Assembly (NCBI GenBank): GCA_946699065.1 | Contig: CAMPDV010000129.1 | Coordinates: forward strand, 496,001-560,000 | Direction: 5' to 3' | DNA: 64,000 bases | Origin: Loxodes magnus | Lineage: Eukaryota; Ciliophora; Karyorelictea; Loxodida; Loxodidae | Shown here: positions 19,401 to 34,400 of the stretch, one piece after another | Layout: every line of letters begins with the position of its first letter | How positions within the stretch are numbered: the stretch's first letter is position 1 | Program-made: the position numbers and the translations under genes | Notes under the pieces: generated by a model | What the model was told of the DNA's origin: nothing | Seen by the model: the letters and a program-made list of their open reading frames with translations, nothing else | Databases searched by the model: none

Positions 19401-22400
19401 TGGACATTCCTCTGGAGTTTATTCGGTTGCGATCTCCAATGATCAGAAGTTCATTATCTCCGGAAGTTTAGATAACTCTATCAAAGTCTGGGATTTCCAG
19501 ACTGGAAGTTGTACTAGGACATTAAGTGGACATTCCGCTTTAGTTAATTCGGTGGCGATCTCCAATGATCAGAAGTTCATTATCTCCGGAAGTTCTGATA
19601 ACTCTATCAAAGTCTGGGATTTCCAGACTGGAAGTTGTACTCGGACATTAAGTGGACATTCCTCTTTAGTTAATTCGGTGGCGATCTCCAATGATCAGAA
19701 GTTCATTATCTCCGGAAGTTGAGATAACTCTATCAAAGTCTGGGATTTCCAGACTGGAAGTTGTACTAGGACATTAAGTGGACATTCCTCTTATGTTTAT
19801 TCGGTTGCGATCTCCAATGATCAGAAGTTCATTATCTCCGGAAGTTCTGATAACTCTATCAAAGTCTGGGATTTCCAGACTGGAAGTTGTACTCGGACAT
19901 TAAGTGGACATTCCTCTGGAGTTTATTCGGTTGCGATCTCCAATGATCAGAAGTTCATTATTTCCGGAAGTAGAGATAACTCTATCAAAGTCTGGGATTT
20001 CCAGACTGGAAGTTGTACTCGGACATTAAGTGGACATTCCTCTTTAGTTAATTCGGTGGCGATCTCCAATGATCAGAAGTTCATTATCTCCGGAAGTGAT
20101 GATCACTCAATCAAAGACTGGGATTTCCAGACTGGAAGTTGTACTCGGACATTAAGTGGACATTCCTCTGGAGTTTATTCGGTTGCGATCTCCAATGATC
20201 AGAAGTTCATTATCTCCGGTAGTTCTGATAACTCTATCAAAGTCTGGGATTTCCAGACTGGAAGTTGTACTCGGACATTAAGTGGACATTCCTCTGGAGT
20301 TTATTCGGTTGCGATCTCCAATGATCAGAAGTTCATTATCTCCGGAATTGATGATCACTCAATCAAAGACTGGGATTTCCAGACTGGAAGTTGTACTAGG
20401 ACATTAAGTGGACATTCCTCTGGAGTTTATTCGGTTGCGATCTCCAATGATCAGAAGTTCATTATCTCCGGAAGTGATGATCACTCAATCAAAGACTGGG
20501 ATTTCCAGACTGGAAGTTGTACTCGGACATTAAGTGGACATTCTTCAAGAGTTAATTCGGTTGCGATCTCCAATGATCAGAAGTTCATTATCTCCGGAAG
20601 TAGAGATAACTCTATCAAAGTCTGGGATTTCCAGACTGGAAGTTGTACTAGGACATTAAGTGGACATTCCTCTGGAGTTTATTCGGTTGCGATCTCCAAT
20701 GATCAGAAGTTCATTATCTCCGGAAGTGATGATCACTCAATCAAAGACTGGGATTTCCAGACTGGAAGTTGTACTCGGACATTAAGTGGACATTCCTCTG
20801 GAGTTTATTCGGTTGCGATCTCCAATGATCAGAAGTTCATTATCTCCGGAAGTTGAGATAACTCTATCAAAGTCTGGGATTTCCAGACTGGAAGTTGTAC
20901 TAGGACATTAAGTGGACATTCCTCTTATGTTTATTCGGTTGCGATCTCCAATGATCAGAAGTTCATTATCTCCGGAAGTTGAGATAACTCTATCAAAGTC
21001 TTGGATTTCCAGACTGGAAGTTGTACTAGGACATTAAGTGGACATTCCTCTTTAGTTAATTCGGTGGCGATCTCCAATGATCAGAAGTTCATTATTTCCG
21101 GAAGTTTAGATAACTCTATCAAAGTCTGGGATTTCCAGACTGGAAGTTGTACTCGGACATTAAGTGGACATTCCTCTTTAGTTAATTCGGTGGCGATCTC
21201 CAATGATCAGAAGTTCATTATCTCCGGAAGTGATGATAACTCTATCAAAGTCTGGGATTTCCAGACTGGAAGTTGTACTAGGACATTAAGTGGACATTCC
21301 TCTGGAGTTTATTCGGTTGCGATCTCCAATGATCAGAAGTTCATTATCTCCGGAAGTAGAGATAACTCTATCAAAGTCTTGGATTTCCAGACTGGAAGTT
21401 GTACTAGGACATTAAGTGGACATTCCTCTTTAGTTAATTCGGTTGCGATCTCCAATGATCAGAAGTTCATTATTTCCGGAAGTTTAGATAACTCTATCAA
21501 AGTCTGGGATTTCCAGACTGGAAGTTGTACTCGGACATTAAGTGGACATTCCTCTGGAGTTTATTCGGTTGCGATCTCCAATGATCAGAAGTTCATTATC
21601 TCCGGAATTGATGATCACTCAATCAAAGACTGGGATTTCCAGACTGGAAGTTGTACTAGGACATTAAGTGGACATTCCTCTGGAGTTTATTCGGTTGCGA
21701 TCTCCAATGATCAGAAGTTCATTATCTCCGGAAGTGATGATCACTCAATCAAAGACTGGGATTTCCAGACTGGAAGTTGTACTAGGACATTAAGTGGACA
21801 TTCCTCTTTAGTTAATTCGGTTGCGATCTCCAATGATCAGAAGTTCATTATCTCCGGAATTGATGATAACTCTATCAAAGACTGGGATTTCCAGACTGGA
21901 AGTTGTACTAGGACATTAAGTGGACATTCCTCTGGAGTTTATTCGGTTGCGATCTCCAATGATCAGAAGTTCATTATCTCCGGAAGTGATGATCACTCAA
22001 TCAAAGACTGGGATTTCCAGACTGGAAGTTGTACTAGGACATTAAGTGGACATTCCTCTGGAGTTTATTCGGTTGCGATCTCCAATGATCAGAAGTTCAT
22101 TATCTCCGGAAGTGATGATCACTCAATCAAAGACTGGGATTTCCAGACTGGAAGTTGTACTAGGACATTAAGTGGACATTCCTCTTTAGTTAATTCGGTG
22201 GCGATCTCCAATGATCAGAAGTTCATTATCTCCGGAAGTGATGATCACTCAATCAAAGACTGGGATTTCCAGACTGGAAGTTGTACTCGGACATTAAGTG
22301 GACATTCCTCTGGAGTTTATTCGGTTGCGATCTCCAATGATCAGAAGTTCATTATCTCCGGAAGTGATGATCACTCTATCAAAGTCTGGGATTTCCAGAC

Positions 22401-25400
22401 TGGAAGTTGTACTAGGACATTAAGTGGACATTCCTCTGGAGTTTATTCGGTTGCGATCTCCAATGATCAGAAGTTCATTATCTCCGGAAGTAGAGATAAC
22501 TCTATCAAAGTCTTGGATTTCCAGACTGGAAGTTGTACTAGGACATTAAGTGGACATTCCTCTTATGTTTATTCGGTTGCGATCTCCAATGATCAGAAGT
22601 TCATTATTTCCGGAAGTTTAGATAACTCTATCAAAGTCTGGGATTTCCAGACTGGAAGTTGTACTCGGACATTAAGTGGACATTCCTCTTTAGTTAATTC
22701 GGTGGCGATCTCCAATGATCAGAAGTTCATTATCTCCGGAAGTTTAGATAACTCAATCAAAGACTGGGATTTCCAGACTGGAAGTTGTACTAGGACATTA
22801 AGTGGACATTCCTCTTTAGTTAATTCGGTTGCGATCTCCAATGATCAGAAGTTCATTATTTCCGGAAGTTTAGATAACTCTATCAAAGTCTGGGATTTCC
22901 AGACTGGAAGTTGTACTCGGACATTAAGTGGACATTCCTCTGGAGTTTATTCGGTTGCGATCTCCAATGATCAGAAGTTCATTATCTCCGGAATTGATGA
23001 TCACTCAATCAAAGACTGGGATTTCCAGACTGGAAGTTGTACTAGGACATTAAGTGGACATTCCTCTGGAGTTTATTCGGTTGCGATCTCCAATGATCAG
23101 AAGTTCATTATCTCCGGAAGTGATGATCACTCAATCAAAGACTGGGATTTCCAGACTGGAAGTTGTACTAGGACATTAAGTGGACATTCCTCTGGAGTTT
23201 ATTCGGTTGCGATCTCCAATGATCAGAAGTTCATTATCTCCGGAAGTTGAGATAACTCTATCAAAGTCTTGGATTTCCAGACTGGAAGTTGTACTAGGAC
23301 ATTAAGTGGACATTCCTCTTATGTTTATTCGGTTGCGATCTCCAATGATCAGAAGTTCATTATCTCCGGAAGTGATGATAACTCTATCAAAGTCTGGGAT
23401 TTCCAGACTGGAAGTTGTACTCGGACATTAAGTGGACATTCCAAGGCAGTTTATTCGGTTGCGATCTCCAATGATCAGAAGTTCATTATTTCCGGAAGTT
23501 TAGATAACTCTATCAAAGTCTGGGATTTCCAGACTGGAAGTTGTACTCGGACATTAAGTGGACATTCCTCTTATGTTTATTCGGTTGCGATCTCCAATGA
23601 TCAGAAGTTCATTATCTCCGGAAGTGATGATAACTCTATCAAAGTCTGGGATTTCCAGACTGGAAGTTGTACTAGGACATTAAGTGGACATTCCTCTTAG
23701 TTTATTCGGTTGCGATCTCCAATGATCAGAAGTTCATTATCTCCGGAAGTTTAGATAACTCTATCAAAGTCTGGGATTTCCAGACTGGAAGTTGTACTAG
23801 GACATTAAGTGGACATTCCTCTTTAGTTAATTCGGTGGCGATCTCCAATGATCAGAAGTTCATTATCTCCGGAAGTTCTGATAACTCTATCAAAGTCTGG
23901 GATTTCCAGACTGGAAGTTGTACTCGGACATTAAGTGGACATTCCTCTTAGTTTATTCGGTTGCGATCTCCAATGATCAGAAGTTCATTATCTCCGGAAG
24001 TGAGATAACTCTATCAAAGTCTTGGATTTCCAGACTGGAAGTTGTACTAGGACATTAAGTGGACATTCCTCTTTAGTTAATTCGGTTGCGATCTCCAATG
24101 ATCAGAAGTTCATTATCTCCGGAAGTTTAGATAACTCTATCAAAGTCTGGGATTTCCAGACTGGAAGTTGTACTCGGACATTAAGTGGACATTCCTCTTT
24201 AGTTAATTCGGTGGCGATCTCCAATGATCAGAAGTTCATTATCTCCGGAAGTTTAGATAACTCTATCAAAGTCTGGGATTTCCAGACTGGAAGTTGTACT
24301 AGGACATTAAGTGGACATTCCTCTTTAGTTAATTCGGTTGCGATCTCCAATGATCAGAAGTTCATTATCTCCGGAAGTTTAGATAACTCTATCAAAGTCT
24401 GGGATTTCCAGACTGGAAGTTGTACTCGGACATTAAGTGGACATTCCTCTTTAGTTAATTCGGTGGCGATCTCCAATGATCAGAAGTTCATTATCTCCGG
24501 AAGTTCTGATAACTCTATCAAAGTCTGGGATTTCCAGACTGGAAGTTGTACTCGGACATTAAGTGGACATTCCTCTTTAGTTTATTCGGTTGCGATCTCC
24601 AATGATCAGAAGTTCATTATCTCCGGTAGTTCTGATAACTCTATCAAAGTCTGGGATTTCCAGACTGGAAGTTGTACTCGGACATTAAGTGGACATTCCT
24701 CTTTAGTTAATTCGGTGGCGATCTCCAATGATCAGAAGTTCATTATCTCCGGAAGTGATGATCACTCTATCAAAGTCTGGGATTTCCAGACTGGAAGTTG
24801 TACTAGGACATTAAGTGGACATTCCTCTTTAGTTAATTCGGTTGCGATCTCCAATGATCAGAAGTTCATTATCTCCGGAAGTGATGATCACTCTATCAAA
24901 GTCTGGGATTTCCAGACTGGAAGTTGTACTAGGACATTAAGTGGACATTCCTCTGGAGTTTATTCGGTTGCGATCTCCAATGATCAGAAGTTCATTATCT
25001 CCGGAATTGATGATCACTCAATCAAAGACTGGGATTTCCAGACTGGAAGTTGTACTAGGACATTAAGTGGACATTCCTCTTAGTTTATTCGGTTGCGATC
25101 TCCAATGATCAGAAGTTCATTATCTCCGGAAGTTGAGATAACTCTATCAAAGTCTTGGATTTCCAGACTGGAAGTTGTACTCGGACATTAAGTGGACATT
25201 CCTCTTATGTTTATTCGGTTGCGATCTCCAATGATCAGAAGTTCATTATTTCCGGAAGTTTAGATAACTCTATCAAAGTCTGGGATTTCCAGACTGGAAG
25301 TTGTACTCGGACATTAAGTGGACATTCCTCTTATGTTTATTCGGTTGCGATCTCCAATGATCAGAAGTTCATTATCTCCGGAAGTTGAGATAACTCTATC

Positions 25401-28400
25401 AAAGTCTTGGATTTCCAGACTGGAAGTTGTACTCGGACATTAAGTGGACATTCCTCTTATGTTTATTCGGTTGCGATCTCCAATGATCAGAAGTTCATTA
25501 TCTCCGGAATTGATGATCACTCAATCAAAGACTGGGATTTCCAGACTGGAAGTTGTACTAGGACATTAAGTGGACATTCCTCTTTTGTTAATTCGGTGGC
25601 GATCTCCAATGATCAGAAGTTCATTATTTCCGGAAGTTTAGATAACTCTATCAAAGTCTGGGATTTCCAGACTGGAAGTTGTACTCGGACATTAAGTGGA
25701 CATTCCTCTTTAGTTAATTCGGTGGCGATCTCCAATGATCAGAAGTTCATTATCTCCGGAAGTTGAGATAACTCTATCAAAGTCTTGGATTTCCAGACTG
25801 GAAGTTGTACTAGGACATTAAGTGGACATTCCTCTTATGTTTATTCGGTTGCGATCTCCAATGATCAGAAGTTCATTATCTCCGGAAGTTGAGATAACTC
25901 TATCAAAGTCTTGGATTTCCAGACTGGAAGTTGTACTAGGACATTAAGTGGACATTCCTCTTTAGTTAATTCGGTTGCGATCTCCAATGATCAGAAGTTC
26001 ATTATCTCCGGAAGTTTAGATAACTCTATCAAAGTCTGGGATTTCCAGACTGGAAGTTGTACTAGGACATTAAGTGGACATTCCTCTTTAGTTAATTCGG
26101 TGGCGATCTCCAATGATCAGAAGTTCATTATCTCCGGAAGTGATGATCACTCAATCAAAGACTGGGATTTCCAGACTGGAAGTTGTACTAGGACATTAAG
26201 TGGACATTCCTCTTTAGTTAATTCGGTTGCGATCTCCAATGATCAGAAGTTCATTATCTCCGGAAGTAGAGATAACTCTATCAAAGTCTGGGATTTCCAG
26301 ACTGGAAGTTGTACTCGGACATTAAGTGGACATTCCTCTTTAGTTAATTCGGTGGCGATCTCCAATGATCAGAAGTTCATTATCTCCGGTAGTTCTGATA
26401 ACTCTATCAAAGTCTGGGATTTCCAGACTGGAAGTTGTACTCGGACATTAAGTGGACATTCCTCTGGAGTTTATTCGGTTGCGATCTCCAATGATCAGAA
26501 GTTCATTATCTCCGGTAGTTCTGATAACTCTATCAAAGTCTGGGATTTCCAGACTGGAAGTTGTACTCGGACATTAAGTGGACATTCCTCTTTAGTTAAT
26601 TCGGTGGCGATCTCCAATGATCAGAAGTTCATTATCTCCGGAAGTGATGATCACTCAATCAAAGACTGGGATTTCCAGACTGGAAGTTGTACTCGGACAT
26701 TAAGTGGACATTCCTCTGGAGTTTATTCGGTTGCGATCTCCAATGATCAGAAGTTCATTATCTCCGGAAGTGATGATCACTCAATCAAAGACTGGGATTT
26801 CCAGACTGGAAGTTGTACTAGGACATTAAGTGGACATTCCTCTTAGTTTATTCGGTTGCGATCTCCAATGATCAGAAGTTCATTATCTCCGGAAGTTGAG
26901 ATAACTCTATCAAAGTCTTGGATTTCCAGACTGGAAGTTGTACTAGGACATTAAGTGGACATTCCTCTGGAGTTTATTCGGTTGCGATCTCCAATGATCA
27001 GAAGTTCATTATCTCCGGAATTGATGATCACTCAATCAAAGACTGGGATTTCCAGACTGGAAGTTGTACTAGGACATTAAGTGGACATTCCTCTTATGTT
27101 TATTCGGTTGCGATCTCCAATGATCAGAAGTTCATTATCTCCGGAAGTTGAGATAACTCTATCAAAGTCTTGGATTTCCAGACTGGAAGTTGTACTCGGA
27201 CATTAAGTGGACATTCCTCTTTAGTTAATTCGGTTGCGATCTCCAATGATCAGAAGTTCATTATCTCCGGAAGTAGAGATAACTCTATCAAAGTCTGGGA
27301 TTTCCAGACTGGAAGTTGTACTCGGACATTAAGTGGACATTCCTCTTTAGTTAATTCGGTGGCGATCTCCAATGATCAGAAGTTCATTATCTCCGGTAGT
27401 TCTGATAACTCTATCAAAGTCTGGGATTTCCAGACTGGAAGTTGTACTCGGACATTAAGTGGACATTCCTCTTTAGTTTATTCGGTTGCGATCTCCAATG
27501 ATCAGAAGTTCATTATCTCCGGTAGTTCTGATAACTCTATCAAAGTCTGGGATTTCCAGACTGGAAGTTGTACTCGGACATTAAGTGGACATTCCTCTTT
27601 AGTTAATTCGGTGGCGATCTCCAATGATCAGAAGTTCATTATCTCCGGAAGTGATGATCACTCAATCAAAGACTGGGATTTCCAGACTGGAAGTTGTACT
27701 CGGACATTAAGTGGACATTCCTCTGGAGTTTATTCGGTTGCGATCTCCAATGATCAGAAGTTCATTATCTCCGGAATTGATGATCACTCAATCAAAGACT
27801 GGGATTTCCAGACTGGAAGTTGTACTAGGACATTAAGTGGACATTCCTCTTTAGTTTATTCGGTTGCGATCTCCAATGATCAGAAGTTCATTATCTCCGG
27901 AAGTGATGATCACTCTATCAAAGTCTGGGATTTCCAGACTGGAAGTTGTACTAGGACATTAAGTGGACATTCCTCTGGAGTTTATTCGGTTGCGATCTCC
28001 AATGATCAGAAGTTCATTATCTCCGGAATTGATGATCACTCAATCAAAGACTGGGATTTCCAGACTGGAAGTTGTACTAGGACATTAAGTGGACATTCCT
28101 CTTTAGTTAATTCGGTGGCGATCTCCAATGATCAGAAGTTCATTATCTCCGGAAGTTTAGATAACTCTATCAAAGTCTGGGATTTCCAGACTGGAAGTTG
28201 TACTAGGACATTAAGTGGACATTCCTCTTATGTTTATTCGGTTGCGATCTCCAATGATCAGAAGTTCATTATCTCCGGAAGTGATGATCACTCTATCAAA
28301 GTCTGGGATTTCCAGACTGGAAGTTGTACTAGGACATTAAGTGGACATTCCTCTGGAGTTTATTCGGTTGCGATCTCCAATGATCAGAAGTTCATTATCT

Positions 28401-31400
28401 CCGGAAGTAGAGATAACTCTATCAAAGTCTTGGATTTCCAGACTGGAAGTTGTACTAGGACATTAAGTGGACATTCCTCTTATGTTTATTCGGTTGCGAT
28501 CTCCAATGATCAGAAGTTCATTATTTCCGGAAGTTTAGATAACTCTATCAAAGTCTGGGATTTCCAGACTGGAAGTTGTACTCGGACATTAAGTGGACAT
28601 TCCTCTTATGTTTATTCGGTTGCGATCTCCAATGATCAGAAGTTCATTATTTCCGGAAGTTTAGATAACTCTATCAAAGTCTGGGATTTCCAGACTGGAA
28701 GTTGTACTCGGACATTAAGTGGACATTCCTCTTATGTTTATTCGGTTGCGATCTCCAATGATCAGAAGTTCATTATCTCCGGAATTGATGATCACTCAAT
28801 CAAAGACTGGGATTTCCAGACTGGAAGTTGTACTAGGACATTAAGTGGACATTCCTCTTTTGTTAATTCGGTGGCGATCTCCAATGATCAGAAGTTCATT
28901 ATTTCCGGAAGTTTAGATAACTCTATCAAAGTCTGGGATTTCCAGACTGGAAGTTGTACTCGGACATTAAGTGGACATTCCTCTTTAGTTAATTCGGTGG
29001 CGATCTCCAATGATCAGAAGTTCATTATCTCCGGAAGTTGAGATAACTCTATCAAAGTCTGGGATTTCCAGACTGGAAGTTGTACTAGGACATTAAGTGG
29101 ACATTCCTCTTATGTTTATTCGGTTGCGATCTCCAATGATCAGAAGTTCATTATCTCCGGAAGTTGAGATAACTCTATCAAAGTCTTGGATTTCCAGACT
29201 GGAAGTTGTACTAGGACATTAAGTGGACATTCCTCTTTAGTTAATTCGGTTGCGATCTCCAATGATCAGAAGTTCATTATCTCCGGAAGTTTAGATAACT
29301 CTATCAAAGTCTGGGATTTCCAGACTGGAAGTTGTACTAGGACATTAAGTGGACATTCCTCTTTAGTTAATTCGGTGGCGATCTCCAATGATCAGAAGTT
29401 CATTATCTCCGGAAGTGATGATCACTCAATCAAAGACTGGGATTTCCAGACTGGAAGTTGTACTAGGACATTAAGTGGACATTCCTCTTTAGTTAATTCG
29501 GTTGCGATCTCCAATGATCAGAAGTTCATTATCTCCGGAAGTTTAGATAACTCTATCAAAGTCTGGGATTTCCAGACTGGAAGTTGTACTCGGACATTAA
29601 GTGGACATTCCTCTTTAGTTAATTCGGTGGCGATCTCCAATGATCAGAAGTTCATTATCTCCGGAAGTTTAGATAACTCTATCAAAGTCTGGGATTTCCA
29701 GACTGGAAGTTGTACTAGGACATTAAGTGGACATTCCTCTTATGTTTATTCGGTTGCGATCTCCAATGATCAGAAGTTCATTATCTCCGGTAGTTCTGAT
29801 AACTCTATCAAAGTCTGGGATTTCCAGACTGGAAGTTGTACTCGGACATTAAGTGGACATTCCTCTGGAGTTTATTCGGTTGCGATCTCCAATGATCAGA
29901 AGTTCATTATCTCCGGAAGTAGAGATAACTCTATCAAAGTCTTGGATTTCCAGACTGGAAGTTGTACTAGGACATTAAGTGGACATTCCTCTTATGTTTA
30001 TTCGGTTGCGATCTCCAATGATCAGAAGTTCATTATTTCCGGAAGTTTAGATAACTCTATCAAAGTCTGGGATTTCCAGACTGGAAGTTGTACTCGGACA
30101 TTAAGTGGACATTCCTCTTATGTTTATTCGGTTGCGATCTCCAATGATCAGAAGTTCATTATTTCCGGAAGTTTAGATAACTCTATCAAAGTCTGGGATT
30201 TCCAGACTGGAAGTTGTACTCGGACATTAAGTGGACATTCCTCTTATGTTTATTCGGTTGCGATCTCCAATGATCAGAAGTTCATTATCTCCGGAATTGA
30301 TGATCACTCAATCAAAGACTGGGATTTCCAGACTGGAAGTTGTACTAGGACATTAAGTGGACATTCCTCTTTTGTTAATTCGGTGGCGATCTCCAATGAT
30401 CAGAAGTTCATTATTTCCGGAAGTTTAGATAACTCTATCAAAGTCTGGGATTTCCAGACTGGAAGTTGTACTCGGACATTAAGTGGACATTCCTCTTTAG
30501 TTAATTCGGTGGCGATCTCCAATGATCAGAAGTTCATTATCTCCGGAAGTTGAGATAACTCTATCAAAGTCTGGGATTTCCAGACTGGAAGTTGTACTAG
30601 GACATTAAGTGGACATTCCTCTTTAGTTAATTCGGTGGCGATCTCCAATGATCAGAAGTTCATTATCTCCGGAAGTTGAGATAACTCTATCAAAGTCTTG
30701 GATTTCCAGACTGGAAGTTGTACTAGGACATTAAGTGGACATTCCTCTTTAGTTAATTCGGTTGCGATCTCCAATGATCAGAAGTTCATTATCTCCGGAA
30801 GTTTAGATAACTCTATCAAAGTCTGGGATTTCCAGACTGGAAGTTGTACTAGGACATTAAGTGGACATTCCTCTTTAGTTAATTCGGTGGCGATCTCCAA
30901 TGATCAGAAGTTCATTATCTCCGGAAGTGATGATCACTCAATCAAAGACTGGGATTTCCAGACTGGAAGTTGTACTAGGACATTAAGTGGACATTCCTCT
31001 TTAGTTAATTCGGTTGCGATCTCCAATGATCAGAAGTTCATTATCTCCGGAAGTTTAGATAACTCTATCAAAGTCTGGGATTTCCAGACTGGAAGTTGTA
31101 CTCGGACATTAAGTGGACATTCCTCTTTAGTTAATTCGGTGGCGATCTCCAATGATCAGAAGTTCATTATCTCCGGTAGTTCTGATAACTCTATCAAAGT
31201 CTGGGATTTCCAGACTGGAAGTTGTACTCGGACATTAAGTGGACATTCCTCTTTAGTTAATTCGGTGGCGATCTCCAATGATCAGAAGTTCATTATCTCC
31301 GGTAGTTCTGATAACTCTATCAAAGTCTGGGATTTCCAGACTGGAAGTTGTACTCGGACATTAAGTGGACATTCCTCTTTAGTTAATTCGGTGGCGATCT

Positions 31401-34400
31401 CCAATGATCAGAAGTTCATTATCTCCGGAAGTGATGATCACTCAATCAAAGACTGGGATTTCCAGACTGGAAGTTGTACTCGGACATTAAGTGGACATTC
31501 CTCTGGAGTTTATTCGGTTGCGATCTCCAATGATCAGAAGTTCATTATCTCCGGAAGTGATGATCACTCTATCAAAGTCTGGGATTTCCAGACTGGAAGT
31601 TGTACTAGGACATTAAGTGGACATTCCTCTGGAGTTTATTCGGTTGCGATCTCCAATGATCAGAAGTTCATTATCTCCGGAATTGATGATCACTCAATCA
31701 AAGACTGGGATTTCCAGACTGGAAGTTGTACTAGGACATTAAGTGGACATTCCTCTTATGTTTATTCGGTTGCGATCTCCAATGATCAGAAGTTCATTAT
31801 CTCCGGAAGTTGAGATAACTCTATCAAAGTCTTGGATTTCCAGACTGGAAGTTGTACTAGGACATTAAGTGGACATTCCTCTTTAGTTAATTCGGTTGCG
31901 ATCTCCAATGATCAGAAGTTCATTATTTCCGGAAGTTTAGATAACTCTATCAAAGTCTGGGATTTCCAGACTGGAAGTTGTACTCGGACATTAAGTGGAC
32001 ATTCCTCTGGAGTTTATTCGGTTGCGATCTCCAATGATCAGAAGTTCATTATCTCCGGAAGTGATGATCACTCAATCAAAGACTGGGATTTCCAGACTGG
32101 AAGTTGTACTCGGACATTAAGTGGACATTCCTCTTTAGTTTATTCGGTTGCGATCTCCAATGATCAGAAGTTCATTATCTCCGGTAGTTCTGATAACTCT
32201 ATCAAAGTCTGGGATTTCCAGACTGGAAGTTGTACTCGGACATTAAGTGGACATTCCTCTGGAGTTTATTCGGTTGCGATCTCCAATGATCAGAAGTTCA
32301 TTATCTCCGGAATTGATGATCACTCAATCAAAGACTGGGATTTCCAGACTGGAAGTTGTACTCGGACATTAAGGGGACATTCCTCTGGAGTTTATTCGGT
32401 TGCGATCTCCAATGATCAGAAGTTCATTATCTCCGGTAGTTCTGATAACTCTATCAAAGTCTGGGATTTCCAGACTGGAAGTTGTACTAGGACATTAAGT
32501 GGACATTCCTCTTTAGTTAATTCGGTGGCGATCTCCAATGATCAGAAGTTCATTATCTCCGGAAGTTGAGATAACTCTATCAAAGTCTGGGATTTCCAGA
32601 CTGGAAGTTGTACTAGGACATTAAGTGGACATTCCTCTGGAGTTTATTCGGTTGCGATCTCCAATGATCAGAAGTTCATTATCTCCGGAAGTAGAGATAA
32701 CTCTATCAAAGTCTTGGATTTCCAGACTGGAAGTTGTACTCGGACATTAAGTGGACATTCCTCTTTAGTTTATTCGGTTGCGATCTCCAATGATCAGAAG
32801 TTCATTATTTCCGGAAGTGATGATCACTCTATCAAAGTCTGGGATTTCCAGACTGGAAGTTGTACTCGGACATTAAGTGGACATTCCTCTTATGTTAATT
32901 CGGTGGCGATCTCCAATGATCAGAAGTTCATTATCTCCGGAAGTTGAGATAACTCTATCAAAGTCTTGGATTTCCAGACTGGAAGTTGTACTAGGACATT
33001 AAGTGGACATTCCTCTTATGTTTATTCGGTTGCGATCTCCAATGATCAGAAGTTCATTATCTCCGGAAGTTGAGATAACTCTATCAAAGTCTTGGATTTC
33101 CAGACTGGAAGTTGTACTAGGACATTAAGTGGACATTCCTCTTTAGTTAATTCGGTGGCGATCTCCAATGATCAGAAGTTCATTATTTCCGGAAGTTTAG
33201 ATAACTCTATCAAAGTCTGGGATTTCCAGACTGGAAGTTGTACTCGGACATTAAGTGGACATTCCTCTTTAGTTAATTCGGTGGCGATCTCCAATGATCA
33301 GAAGTTCATTATCTCCGGAAGTGATGATCACTCTATCAAAGTCTGGGATTTCCAGACTGGAAGTTGTACTAGGACATTAAGTGGACATTCCTCTTTAGTT
33401 AATTCGGTGGCGATCTCCAATGATCAGAAGTTCATTATCTCCGGAAGTGATGATCACTCTATCAAAGTCTGGGATTTCCAGACTGGAAGTTGTACTCGGA
33501 CATTAAGTGGACATTCCTCTGGAGTTTATTCGGTTGCGATCTCCAATGATCAGAAGTTCATTATCTCCGGAATTGATGATCACTCAATCAAAGACTGGGA
33601 TTTCCAGACTGGAAGTTGTACTAGGACATTAAGTGGACATTCCTCTTTAGTTAATTCGGTGGCGATCTCCAATGATCAGAAGTTCATTATCTCCGGAAGT
33701 TTAGATAACTCTATCAAAGTCTGGGATTTCCAGACTGGAAGTTGTACTCGGACATTAAGTGGACATTCCTCTTTAGTTAATTCGGTGGCGATCTCCAATG
33801 ATCAGAAGTTCATTATCTCCGGAAGTGATGATCACTCAATCAAAGACTGGGATTTCCAGACTGGAAGTTGTACTCGGACATTAAGTGGACATTCCTCTGG
33901 AGTTTATTCGGTTGCGATCTCCAATGATCAGAAGTTCATTATCTCCGGAATTGATGATCACTCAATCAAAGACTGGGATTTCCAGACTGGAAGTTGTACT
34001 AGGACATTAAGTGGACATTCCTCTTATGTTTATTCGGTTGCGATCTCCAATGATCAGAAGTTCATTATCTCCGGAAGTTGAGATAACTCTATCAAAGTCT
34101 TGGATTTCAGGACTGGAAGTTGTACTAGGACATTAAGTGGACATTCCTCTGGAGTTTATTCGGTTGCGATCTCCAATGATCAGAAGTTCATTATCTCCGG
34201 AATTGATGATCACTCAATCAAAGACTGGGATTTCCAGACTGGAAGTTGTACTAGGACATTAAGTGGACATTCCTCTTTAGTTAATTCGGTGGCGATCTCC
34301 AATGATCAGAAGTTCATTATCTCCGGAAGTGATGATCACTCAATCAAAGACTGGGATTTCCAGACTGGAAGTTGTACTAGGACATTAAGTGGACATTCCT

